Positions 1-7,711 of a DNA stretch of 37,552 bases are shown in pieces; position 1 is the stretch's first letter; each line of letters opens with the position of its first letter. Where the stretch lies: NCBI RefSeq assembly GCF_001373415.1, contig NZ_CDSE01000089.1, positions 1-37,552 of the forward strand, given 5' to 3'. The translations under genes were made by a program, and so were the position numbers. The notes beneath the pieces are model-generated. The model ran no database searches and had not been told where the DNA came from. It saw only the letters and a program-made list of their open reading frames with translations. Origin of the DNA: Paenibacillus dakarensis. Lineage in GTDB: Bacteria > Bacillota > Bacilli > Paenibacillales > Paenibacillaceae.

Positions 1-124
1 CCCCTTCGCCACGACCGCCATATCGATCAGCGATTAATAATGTATCACATATTCCAGGAAATTAGCAAGTTGTAACTTTTTCCACCTTCCAAATTTCATT
101 TAAGGTTCTTAAACTTAATCATAA

Positions 125-163
125 GAAAAAAGTGTGCACTTCAATTTCATCCGTGCACACTTG
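125..163 (-). terminator. Terminator of the pullulanase operon
   Basis: A 10-bp inverted repeat (AAGTGTGCAC at 130-139, GTGCACACTT at 153-162) is followed in the minus direction by a T-rich run (125-131). It lies about 30 bp past the pulA stop codon and is a typical rho-independent terminator closing the moxR-DUF58-DUF4129-pulA operon. Nothing could be supported in 1-124; short open stretches run in from the left edge but none is recognisable. Confidence 0.8.
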
Positions 164-192
164 TTATATCTATAAATATGGTGACCAAAGCA

Positions 193-2151
193 CTAGTCTC
201 TGCAACCCAGAACCACGGTTCCAATTCCGTTAACTCTGATGATTGAATCGTTATACTGTTCAACAAATTCCTTGCCGAATAAGATCTCCCATGATCCAAG
301 ATTAGGTAGGTTTACTTGCGCGGCAGATCTTCCGGCATAGTGCAGTACATATAAATGCTTCTCCGGGTCTCCGTTTGCATGGTTCCGGATCGAATAAGCA
401 ACAGCATGCTGCGGAGCTTCCTCAAATACCAGATGAGTGCGTATAGATGCTGCATCTTTCATTCTAAAAGCCGGATGCTCATGGCGAAGCTTGATTAGCT
501 GTTTCATAAACTGGATCGCATCACGATGTTCTGCAGCTCGTTTCCAGTCAAGCTGATTCACTTCATCACTTAAGTTATAACTGTTCTCCTCCCCGCCCTT
601 AGAGCGATAGAATTCCTGGCCAGCGTGAATGAATGGTATCCCCTGACTGGTTAGAAGGATAGACGAGGCTAAACGGTGCATAGCCTGGCGAACTTCATTA
701 TTCTCTCCCATTGTACTCAGTTCAATTTTATCCCACAGGGTGTGATTGTCATGGCATTCAACGTAATTAACGGTCTGGTCTGGTTCTATAGCGAATGAGG
801 TGATCTCACTGTTGTATTGAATACCTGCTGCTATCGCTTTTTTCATCTCTGTTTCTAGAGAAGTACCGCCGCTGATAAACCCTTTCTTATCGGCGACAAA
901 AACATCCCCTTTAACCGTATTGCGGAATCCGTCATTAAAGTGAGCTATTCTTGGCATTTCCTTTGCCTGAAGCTGATTGGCACGCAGGTCTTTAGCTAGC
1001 TCCGTCTCCATAATCCAGCCTTCCCCCAGCATAATAATCGAAGGGTCAACCTCATCAAGCCGATGCCGTATTTCATTCATAGTTTCTTTATCCAGAAGCC
1101 CCATAAGGTCGAAGCGGAAACCATCGATGTTATACTCCCCAGCCCAGTACAGTATGGACTCAACGATAAATTTACGCATCATCTTCCTTTCACTTGCTGT
1201 ATCATTCCCGCAGCCTGACCCGTTGGAGAGCTGGCGGTCGGCTGTATACCGCAAATAATAACCGGGAACCAGCTTCGTGAAGTTTATGAGATATCCGTCA
1301 AATACATGATTATATACCACATCCATTATTACTCTTAGACCCTCATCGTGCATAGCCTGAATCATCTGCTTCAATTCACGAATTCGGGTTTCAGGCCGAT
1401 AAGGGTCTGTTGAATATGAACCCTCCGGTACGTTATAATTCTTCGGATCATACCCCCAATTGTACTGGGGCTCATCTAGCCGGGTCTCATCAATGCTTTC
1501 TGTAGCAAAATCATAAAACGGCATCACCTGAACATGGGTTACACCGAGATCCTTAATGTGATCAAGTCCGGTATTAATTCCTTCTGGTCCCCGGGTACCT
1601 GTTTCAGCAAGACCTAAATACTTACCCTTATTCTTCACACCGCTTTCAGCATGAATGGTATAATCCCGGATATGAAGCTCATAAATAATAGCATCCATTG
1701 CATTTATAAATTCCGGTTGGTCAGCAGTCCAACGTTCAGGATTCGTTTCGCTCATATCTATAATCGCACCACGGTCCCCATTCACGCCTACAGCCTTAGC
1801 ATAGGGATCAACAGCCTCATTCCATTGCTTACCGATTCGAACCAAATAGGTATAGTAACGACCTGACAGATCGCCCTCTATCGAGCTGACCCACGTCCCC
1901 TTTACATCCCGCTTCATTGGAATTTTGTGAGCAAATGAACTGTCCCAAGCTTCATAAAGCATGACAAAAGCTTCACTGGCTGTCGGCGCCCACACCCGGA
2001 AACTCGATTTCTCTTTTGTATAAGTAAGCCCCAAATCTGTTCCTTCATAATAAAAGGTGCTGTCAAACTCCTCCGAGAATACAGAAACCCCTCCTGTGAC
2101 GGAAAGATCCCCGTAATCAATAACTGCGTTACTATCTTTTTGTACAGACAC
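193..2151 (-). CDS. pulA: Type I pullulanase (debranching enzyme)
   Basis: This GH13 enzyme hydrolyses alpha-1,6 branch points in pullulan, glycogen and starch-derived dextrins. An N-terminal CBM48-like region (about residues 35-110, with FRVWAPTA) precedes the catalytic barrel. The type I signature YNWGYDP is at 230-236 and DVVYNH at 277-282. The nucleophile is Asp348 in GFRFD, the acid/base Glu377 in LGEGW, and the third acid Asp468 in ECHDN. No signal peptide is visible, so it should act in the cytoplasm, like AmyX of B. subtilis. At 652 aa it is somewhat shorter than AmyX. The start is GTG, preceded by AAGGAG about 10 nt upstream. It is the last gene of an operon behind a MoxR/DUF58/DUF4129 set, a pairing with no obvious functional link. 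Confidence 0.95.
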   Translation of the reverse strand: MSVQKDSNAVIDYGDLSVTGGVSVFSEEFDSTFYYEGTDLGLTYTKEKSSFRVWAPTASEAFVMLYEAWDSSFAHKIPMKRDVKGTWVSSIEGDLSGRYYTYLVRIGKQWNEAVDPYAKAVGVNGDRGAIIDMSETNPERWTADQPEFINAMDAIIYELHIRDYTIHAESGVKNKGKYLGLAETGTRGPEGINTGLDHIKDLGVTHVQVMPFYDFATESIDETRLDEPQYNWGYDPKNYNVPEGSYSTDPYRPETRIRELKQMIQAMHDEGLRVIMDVVYNHVFDGYLINFTKLVPGYYLRYTADRQLSNGSGCGNDTASERKMMRKFIVESILYWAGEYNIDGFRFDLMGLLDKETMNEIRHRLDEVDPSIIMLGEGWIMETELAKDLRANQLQAKEMPRIAHFNDGFRNTVKGDVFVADKKGFISGGTSLETEMKKAIAAGIQYNSEITSFAIEPDQTVNYVECHDNHTLWDKIELSTMGENNEVRQAMHRLASSILLTSQGIPFIHAGQEFYRSKGGEENSYNLSDEVNQLDWKRAAEHRDAIQFMKQLIKLRHEHPAFRMKDAASIRTHLVFEEAPQHAVAYSIRNHANGDPEKHLYVLHYAGRSAAQVNLPNLGSWEILFGKEFVEQYNDSIIRVNGIGTVVLGCRD

Positions 2152-2165
2152 GAAATATTCACTCC

Positions 2166-3473
2166 TTATTTATGTCGTAACTCCTTCAGCTTGTTATTCA
2201 GTTCGCCATCCCGAATCGGAATCCGGCCGTATCTGGCCTGTTCATACAGTCTAATGAACTCATCTGACAAGGGCTCATTCGTTTCATTCCACTCCGTAAT
2301 ATCCGCTTTCGTTTCCCTTGGTGTCTGTGAAGACTTCCATTTGTATCCTTCCCGTATATTACGGATTAGTATTCTTCTATAAACACGTCTTATTTGTGCA
2401 GCATTGTCACTGGATTCAGCGTCACCGATAAATCCCTGTTTACGCCGTCCTTTGAACCGGAGCCGCTTTAACCGCCCAACCGCTTTCTCATGCTCAATTT
2501 CTATTTCCTCGTCCTCATAACCGAGATTTGCCTCATCCAGTGCTTGGCGTGACATCAGGCGGTTCATCCATTTTGATATGTTATGAATGACCTTGTGAAG
2601 TATTTTTATAAACGAATAGAGAAGATAGACGACCAACGCTGCAATAACAATAAATACAACGTAGGAAACCAGTTTCTCAAGAAATACAGCCAACGCTGAA
2701 GACTCTGCTTGCTCTAACGGGAATGGCAGCTCTGGCGGCGTTGCCGGCGCTTGTTCCATAAGCCGTGTGGGCTCTTCAGAGGGTGTGCCGAAAAGTCCCA
2801 TAATCCAGGACAGCGCACTCTTACCAAAACCAACAATCCACTGCTTCAGCATTGGAAGAAGAGCTAGGACCGTTATAAGCAGAAGCAGCACTGTGATCAT
2901 CCCAATGTTTTGTCTTCGAACCCGCTGATCAACAAGCGGTTTCTCTGCACCTGAAAGTGTTTGTTCTTCCACATATATTCGATTTACGACGAATACTGTC
3001 GTGATTACTGCTATGGCTCCCGCTATCGTAAGCACCTGATTGTATGGCTTAAAAGAGTCAATGAAGCTTAAAACAAAGCTGCTGACCCCATAGATACCCA
3101 GTGCAGTGACGAAGTATTGTAAGGAATATGTAAAAGATAGACCCATTTGCTCGAGACGGGCTCCCCGGTAGCAGGTTATAAACAAACTTGGAACTGCAAT
3201 GAGAAGCGCAAGCGATGCACCAAATAAAAAATAGGATATGCTTACTGTCAATAAAATTACCCAAAGATATACTTTCAAAAACGTATCTAATCGAAACAAC
3301 CGGCTTCCGGCGAAACCAAGTACATATCCAAGAACAGTAATGCAAGTCCAAACCATAATTAATGAATGCGGGACCAGGTAGATCATCGGGATAAAGAGCA
3401 CCGGAAAAAATAACAGACATTCCATTAATCCGGCTCCAAGGACACGGGGAATCTCCTTTTTCATGGAAATCAT
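2166..3473 (-). CDS. DUF4129 multi-pass membrane protein
   Basis: A 435-aa membrane protein with about seven to eight hydrophobic segments. Six or seven lie within residues 10-215 and one at about 265-295. The remaining cytosolic C-terminus resembles a DUF4129 domain (about 350-430, with RRVYRRIL and an acidic/basic tail). The cluster partners MoxR and DUF58 are those of the B. subtilis yeaC-yeaD-yebA type, in which the third protein normally carries a transglutaminase-like domain between membrane segments and DUF4129. No transglutaminase core is visible here; the extracytoplasmic loop is only about 45 residues. The ATG overlaps the DUF58 stop by 4 nt and has AAGGAGG 7 nt upstream, so translation is probably coupled. 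The biochemical role is unknown. Confidence 0.8.
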   Translation of the reverse strand: MISMKKEIPRVLGAGLMECLLFFPVLFIPMIYLVPHSLIMVWTCITVLGYVLGFAGSRLFRLDTFLKVYLWVILLTVSISYFLFGASLALLIAVPSLFITCYRGARLEQMGLSFTYSLQYFVTALGIYGVSSFVLSFIDSFKPYNQVLTIAGAIAVITTVFVVNRIYVEEQTLSGAEKPLVDQRVRRQNIGMITVLLLLITVLALLPMLKQWIVGFGKSALSWIMGLFGTPSEEPTRLMEQAPATPPELPFPLEQAESSALAVFLEKLVSYVVFIVIAALVVYLLYSFIKILHKVIHNISKWMNRLMSRQALDEANLGYEDEEIEIEHEKAVGRLKRLRFKGRRKQGFIGDAESSDNAAQIRRVYRRILIRNIREGYKWKSSQTPRETKADITEWNETNEPLSDEFIRLYEQARYGRIPIRDGELNNKLKELRHK

Positions 3474-4576
3474 GCTGATGCCTCCTTCTGATGTTCAAAC
3501 GTTTCTTCAAGAAGCGCAATCTGCACACGATGTCCCTGTTCTTTAAATCGGTTCAGCACGGAGTCCAATCGTTCACTCATATATGTGCTCAATATTAAAA
3601 TGTCCTGCCTGTCTTCTAATTCCTCAAGCTCCTGAATCAAATAATCATGAAAAGAAGCAATCCGGTTCAGCTCCAATCTTGCCAGAGCTTCAAGGATATG
3701 CTGGGTTTGTTCTCTACCGCCCGAAACGGGAATGCTTATTCGTTCATTCGGTTCATCTGCCAGCCTGCCGTTAGAACCAAATCCAATCTCCATGCCTAGA
3801 GACAGCAAGTGTGATGCAATGCCCGCGGCCAAACGAATTCCGTGTTCCACCCGATCTGGATTAGTAGCCGTGTTCCACATCTGTTCATGATCTTCAATAT
3901 TTAATAATATTTTTATTCGGCTATCTGCCGTAGTCTCACGTCTTCTCACCTGTAATAATCCGCTTCGGGCACTTGCCTTCCAATGAATATCTTTTAAGGG
4001 GTCCCCTTCACGGTACTCTCGTACTCCTGATATAAGAAAAGGGTCTTCCACAATCCATCTGCGGACGCTTAGATCTCCCATCCAGGTCTGAACAGGCAAA
4101 CTCATATCTTCAATTTCCATTGGTTCAGGATAGACAGTGACTTTGCCGCTCAGGGGAATACTGAGCACAGAAGAGTTAATGCCGAGGAGGTCCCCGGAAG
4201 TAATAGACACCGTACCAAGATGGTACACTCCCCGCTTAGCTGCGGTCACATGATGCCTTCTTACAATTTTGGTCCAAGGCATTAGGCTGAAGAAGCTTTT
4301 ATGATTCTGGTTAAACTGACCTTCACTTATATCCAGATTATGTTGTCCTCTAAAGATAATACCCGCCCTGAATTGTGATTCTACACGGAGCCAGGGCACA
4401 GGCAGCATCTTTCGATTCTCGATGACTTCCACCAGCTCCAGGTTCTCTCCTTCAAAACAAGATGCAGCTTTGAAAGATCGGCTGTACGTTATTCGTTTCA
4501 TTCCCAGAAGATTGAAAAAGCTCGATTGAAGAATGACCACAACAACTGTTATCAGCAGGATCCAATATGCTCCCAT
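3470..4576 (-). CDS. DUF58 domain protein (YeaD-like)
   Basis: A 368-aa protein with one N-terminal transmembrane segment (about residues 3-22), a beta-rich region (40-170) and the DUF58 motif region around 190-215 (GVREYREGDPLKDIHWKASA). The C-terminal half resembles a von Willebrand factor A fold. DUF58 proteins are almost always encoded with MoxR AAA ATPases, and the MoxR gene is immediately upstream here. The pair is thought to work like a chaperone ATPase with a VWA partner, assembling or inserting cofactors into client complexes. The start has AGGAGG 7 nt upstream and lies 11 nt after the moxR stop. Confidence 0.9.
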   Translation of the reverse strand: MGAYWILLITVVVVILQSSFFNLLGMKRITYSRSFKAASCFEGENLELVEVIENRKMLPVPWLRVESQFRAGIIFRGQHNLDISEGQFNQNHKSFFSLMPWTKIVRRHHVTAAKRGVYHLGTVSITSGDLLGINSSVLSIPLSGKVTVYPEPMEIEDMSLPVQTWMGDLSVRRWIVEDPFLISGVREYREGDPLKDIHWKASARSGLLQVRRRETTADSRIKILLNIEDHEQMWNTATNPDRVEHGIRLAAGIASHLLSLGMEIGFGSNGRLADEPNERISIPVSGGREQTQHILEALARLELNRIASFHDYLIQELEELEDRQDILILSTYMSERLDSVLNRFKEQGHRVQIALLEETFEHQKEASA

Positions 4577-4587
4577 ATGTACTCCTC

Positions 4588-5556
4588 CTATGGTGAGACG
4601 ACTTCTTCTGTCGGAACGGATGTCTCCTGCAAAATACGATCAATAACTGCCTCGGAAGCCCCTGCTCCGCCTCGAATACGCGTTGTTCCCTTAAGGAGAA
4701 TACGGTGTGCCCAAGTATAAGGAGCTAAATATTTTATATCATCCGGCGTCACAAAATTCCTTCCTTCTAAGACTGCCTGTACCTGCACCGCTTTAAGCAG
4801 TGCTTGGCAACCCCTTGGGCTTACTCCCATAGCTATGGAATCATCTTTTCGTGTACGCTCCGCAAGATCAACAATGTATTTAAGCACATCATCACTTATG
4901 TATACCTTTGCAGCTATCTCTCTTGCATCTAACAGCTCTGGAATCGTTGCTGCGGCTTTCAGCTGCTCTAACGGCGTTTCCTCTTTAAATCGTTTAAGAA
5001 TTTGTACACTTTCATCCGCACTCGGATAACCCATGCTCAGCTTGAATAAGAAACGATCTAATTGTGCTTCCGGAAGCGGGAAAGTTCCTTGCTGTTCCAG
5101 TGGATTTTGAGTTGCTATCACCAAAAAAGGATTTTCCAGAGGATGAGTCACGCCGTCGATGCTGATCTGGCGCTCCTCCATGCATTCAAGTAAGCTGGAC
5201 TGTGTGCGAGGCGTAGCCCGGTTAATTTCATCCGCAAGCAGGATATGCGTAAACAGAGGTCCCGGACGAAACTCAAAATCCGATACCTTCTGATTGAAAT
5301 AGTAAATACCGCTTAGATCAGAAGGCAGAAGATCCGGAGTGAACTGAACTCTTTTAAACGAACAATCGACGGATTTGGCCAGCGACTTTGCAAGCAGTGT
5401 CTTGCCTGTTCCAGGAACATCATCCAAAAGCACATGACCTGCCGTTACCAATGCAATAAACAATTTATCAATGAGCTCATCTTTACCCACAATAACCTTA
5501 CCGACATTACTTCTTACCCGGTCAGCTAACTCGCGAACTGTATTATAACTAGAAAT
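4588..5556 (-). CDS. MoxR family AAA+ ATPase (YeaC-like), possible ATT start
   Basis: A MoxR-type AAA+ ATPase. Walker A is GHVLLDDVPGTGKT, Walker B is ILLADEINRA, and sensor/arginine-finger motifs include VIATQNPLEQQGTFPLPEAQ and DRFLFKL. These proteins use ATP to remodel partner proteins, usually with a VWA or DUF58 protein, and DUF58 follows directly. The start is unusual. The frame opens with GTG at 5622, which has no ribosome binding site. An excellent AAGGAG (5565-5570) lies 8 nt before ATT at 5554-5556, and initiation there gives an N-terminus of normal family length (322 aa). A GTG at 5563-5565 overlaps the binding site itself. I chose the ATT start; 5622 remains possible. Confidence 0.9.
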   Translation of the reverse strand: MSSYNTVRELADRVRSNVGKVIVGKDELIDKLFIALVTAGHVLLDDVPGTGKTLLAKSLAKSVDCSFKRVQFTPDLLPSDLSGIYYFNQKVSDFEFRPGPLFTHILLADEINRATPRTQSSLLECMEERQISIDGVTHPLENPFLVIATQNPLEQQGTFPLPEAQLDRFLFKLSMGYPSADESVQILKRFKEETPLEQLKAAATIPELLDAREIAAKVYISDDVLKYIVDLAERTRKDDSIAMGVSPRGCQALLKAVQVQAVLEGRNFVTPDDIKYLAPYTWAHRILLKGTTRIRGGAGASEAVIDRILQETSVPTEEVVSP

Positions 5557-5656
5557 GGGAATCACTCCTTCAGCATATCTATTTAATAAACATAATAAGT
5601 TCGACAGATTGCTTGAAGACACCTGTTAATCTGACTTTTTTGTGTATATTAAATAT

Positions 5657-5693
5657 CAGGGCTCCCATTCCACGAGGTGGAACCGGAGCCCTG
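5657..5693. terminator. Strong hairpin between ABM gene and moxR
   Basis: CAGGGCTCC at 5657-5665 pairs with GGAGCCCTG at 5685-5693, with further pairing inside (TTCCAC with GTGGAA). It lies downstream of the ABM-domain gene and upstream of the MoxR operon. The following T content is modest on either strand, so this could be an imperfect terminator or a leader hairpin. Because it is nearly perfect and isolated, a terminator for the ABM gene is the simplest reading. Confidence 0.55.
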
Positions 5694-5747
5694 TTTATAC
5701 GCTATGCACCTCAAAGACATATACCATACCGTCGCTCCATGCCGCTA

Positions 5748-6098
5748 TCATTCGACCTCTCCAGCCGCTTGAATATTAAAGCGTTCCCTCTCATACTCCC
5801 TACCCTCAATACGGATGTCGATATAATGCAAAACCCCAGGTTCAGAAGCATAATAAGGCTGCAGCAATTCATTCCATCTCGTATATTCAGATGATTGACG
5901 TAATCCGATGGAATGGTCCCTAATGGCACTCCACCGGATAAGTAAAATATATTGATCTTTTTGCTCTACACACTTAAATAGTTCGTGTCCAAGATAACCT
6001 CTCATCTTCGAAATAATGCCGTAAGCTGACCGGAATGCACTTTCAAACTCGTTAACTGCTTCTGATTTGATATATAATGTTGATGCCTCCAAAATCAT
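5748..6098 (-). CDS. ABM-fold (antibiotic biosynthesis monooxygenase) family protein
   Basis: A 116-aa protein with the dimeric alpha/beta-barrel pattern of the ABM superfamily: an N-terminal strand MILEASTLYI, then helix EFESAFRSAY, then YLGHELFKC and YILLIRWSAIRDHSIGLRQS, ending YYASEPGVLHYI. The members it resembles are small cytosolic proteins of mostly unknown substrate; some are quinol or heme oxygenases, so no specific reaction is assigned. The frame is open further upstream to 6218, but the family N-terminus fits ATG at 6098, and starting there avoids overlap with the divergent gene at 6195. It is transcribed alone. Confidence 0.8.
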   Translation of the reverse strand: MILEASTLYIKSEAVNEFESAFRSAYGIISKMRGYLGHELFKCVEQKDQYILLIRWSAIRDHSIGLRQSSEYTRWNELLQPYYASEPGVLHYIDIRIEGREYERERFNIQAAGEVE

Positions 6099-6194
6099 GG
6101 ATGTCACCCGCTTCCATTCGGTTATAGGTTTATACTTCACTATATATATGCTGCTATAATAGGAAAGAATACTGAAACGGAGATGAAACGAAAC

Positions 6195-6494
6195 ATGGCT
6201 TTTGGCATCACAAAGCAAGAATTAAGAGAATGGAAGGCTGCGGTCGCTCAGGGCGAAATCGCATTTCTGACACATTACTGGTATGATTCCCGATTTCCTC
6301 AGTATAAGACTGTAACGAAGGTAGGGTGCAGTGACTTGGACCGTCTTGAACAATGGTGCCTGGAACACGGACTTGACCCTAAGTATATACATCATCGAAA
6401 GCCTTATCCTCATTTTGATCTTATCGGTCCGAGACAAGCTGAAATACTTCTTCATGCTTCACAAGATAACCATGTGAGACGCTTCCATCTATAA
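6195..6494 (+). CDS. YneQ-like conserved small protein
   Basis: A 99-aa soluble protein that I associate with the B. subtilis YneQ family (from memory). Conserved-looking elements are MAFGITKQELREWK at the start, IAFLTHYWYDSRFP, TVTKVGCSDLDRLEQW and YPHFDL. The function is unknown. An ATG at 6183 is in frame, but it abuts the GGAG (6179-6182) that would serve as binding site. ATG 6195 has 12 nt spacing and matches the expected MAFG start. It is divergent from the ABM gene, and the two must share the short region around 6099-6190 for promoters. Confidence 0.8.
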   Translation: MAFGITKQELREWKAAVAQGEIAFLTHYWYDSRFPQYKTVTKVGCSDLDRLEQWCLEHGLDPKYIHHRKPYPHFDLIGPRQAEILLHASQDNHVRRFHL

Positions 6495-6523
6495 AGAGCT
6501 AACAAGCAATAAGGACAGCAAAG

Positions 6524-6566
6524 ACCCACCGCCAAACATCGGTAAGAAGTTGATTGATCGGTGGGT
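6524..6566. terminator. Possible convergent terminator
   Basis: ACCCACCG (6524-6531) and CGGTGGGT (6559-6566) form an 8-bp stem with a long 27-nt loop, located between the convergent YneQ-like gene and the flavoprotein gene. There is little T-tract on either side, so its efficiency is doubtful. Confidence 0.4.
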
Positions 6567-6595
6567 ATTGTCGTTTAACGAATTTATAGGGCATA

Positions 6596-7507
6596 TTATT
6601 TATTTTCATTCATGGACTTCAACGCTTTATGAATCCAGACCGCCGCAGTCACGCCATCTCCCATGGCAACAGTTGTGAGTTCAGAGTGTACACCGAGATC
6701 TCCGGCAACCCATACATTTGGAACATTCGTCATCTTGGATCTCGGATCCGCCTTTACATGATGATTATGCTCAAGCTCGGCCCCGAGCTGTACAGCTAAC
6801 TCAGAATGTACCTTGTTCCCGCCAAAAGCAATAAATCCACGCTCAGCTTCGATTTTTTCCCCATCCTCCAACAATACACCCTGAATGATTCCGTCCTGCT
6901 TGCATAACACCTCTTTTACTGCCTTCTCCGCATATACAATACCTTTTTCCTTTAATTGACTCCGAAGGCTCTCATCTACCTGAGATTTCTCATGATTGAT
7001 ATATGTGATATCTTCCGTTCGCTCTGATAACAGTATGGCCATGTTCGCGCCGGCATTACCCGCTCCTAACACGACCGTTTGCCGGTTTTGCACTTCATAT
7101 CCATCACAATCAGGACATACATAGACGCTTCGCCCTAACGTTGGAACAAGCCCTGGTATATCAGGATAGCGATCAGTCAATCCGGTGGCAAGCAGAATCG
7201 TCCTGCCCTGATACTCCCTGCCGCTTTTACCTGTCAGCACGAACGAATCTTCCTGATGCTGTGCCTGTTCGATGGTATCCTCTACAAAATGAACACCTAC
7301 GGCTTCAGCTTGTTTTCTGCCCCTTGAGCGAAGTTCAGGTCCCGATATTCCTTCCGGAAAGCCCAATATATTTGGGTAATTCCGGCACAAAGTTGACCTT
7401 CCCTCTCCCTTATCAATCACTAGAATATCATAGGCACTATAGCGACCCAATTGAATAGCTGCCTGCAAACCGGCAATGCCACCACCGACAATGATGCAAT
7501 CGTTCAT
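6596..7507 (-). CDS. Thioredoxin reductase-like NAD(P)/FAD oxidoreductase
   Basis: A 303-aa two-domain flavoprotein of the TrxB fold. The FAD-binding motif IIVGGGIAGLQAA is at about residues 5-17. A redox-active dithiol CPDCDGYE is at about 131-138, and the NAD(P) motif VVLGAGNAGANMA follows at about 145-157. The FAD ribityl motif VWVAGDLG is near 268. Thioredoxin reductases usually carry CATC; the CPDC variant, with LCRNYPNILGFPEGISG near the N-terminus, resembles the FAD-dependent disulfide oxidoreductases that include the fungal dithiol oxidases of the GliT/HlmI type. It probably oxidises or reduces a low-molecular-weight dithiol or an atypical thioredoxin. It is monocistronic. The ATG has GAGG about 10 nt upstream. 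Confidence 0.88.
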   Translation of the reverse strand: MNDCIIVGGGIAGLQAAIQLGRYSAYDILVIDKGEGRSTLCRNYPNILGFPEGISGPELRSRGRKQAEAVGVHFVEDTIEQAQHQEDSFVLTGKSGREYQGRTILLATGLTDRYPDIPGLVPTLGRSVYVCPDCDGYEVQNRQTVVLGAGNAGANMAILLSERTEDITYINHEKSQVDESLRSQLKEKGIVYAEKAVKEVLCKQDGIIQGVLLEDGEKIEAERGFIAFGGNKVHSELAVQLGAELEHNHHVKADPRSKMTNVPNVWVAGDLGVHSELTTVAMGDGVTAAVWIHKALKSMNENK

Positions 7508-7659
7508 TATTCCACTTCCTCTTCATGAATCAATTTTGCTTGTATAGTCTCTATATCACATTCTTCTATTCATTAAACAAGTCCTTAGTGCTTTACCCTG
7601 ACTATTCTTCCCCAACCTTCAAATGATCATAATAAAGAGCTTTTTCATTGATCAATAAA

Positions 7660-7690
7660 AAAAGAACAGCCGCCAGTATGCGACTGCTCT
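7660..7690 (-). terminator. Terminator of the CynX-type transporter gene
   Basis: GAACAGCCGC (7664-7673) pairs with GCGACTGCTC (7680-7689) with one internal mismatch. In the minus direction it is followed by a run of T from seven A residues at 7657-7663. It lies about 20 bp past the MFS gene stop. Confidence 0.75.
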
Positions 7691-7711
7691 CACATGATTC
7701 AAACTCTTAAA

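Noticed and set aside
1..124. Open stretches at the left edge as the tail of an upstream gene
   Set aside because: All three plus-strand frames end within about 25 codons, and none shows a recognisable protein tail.
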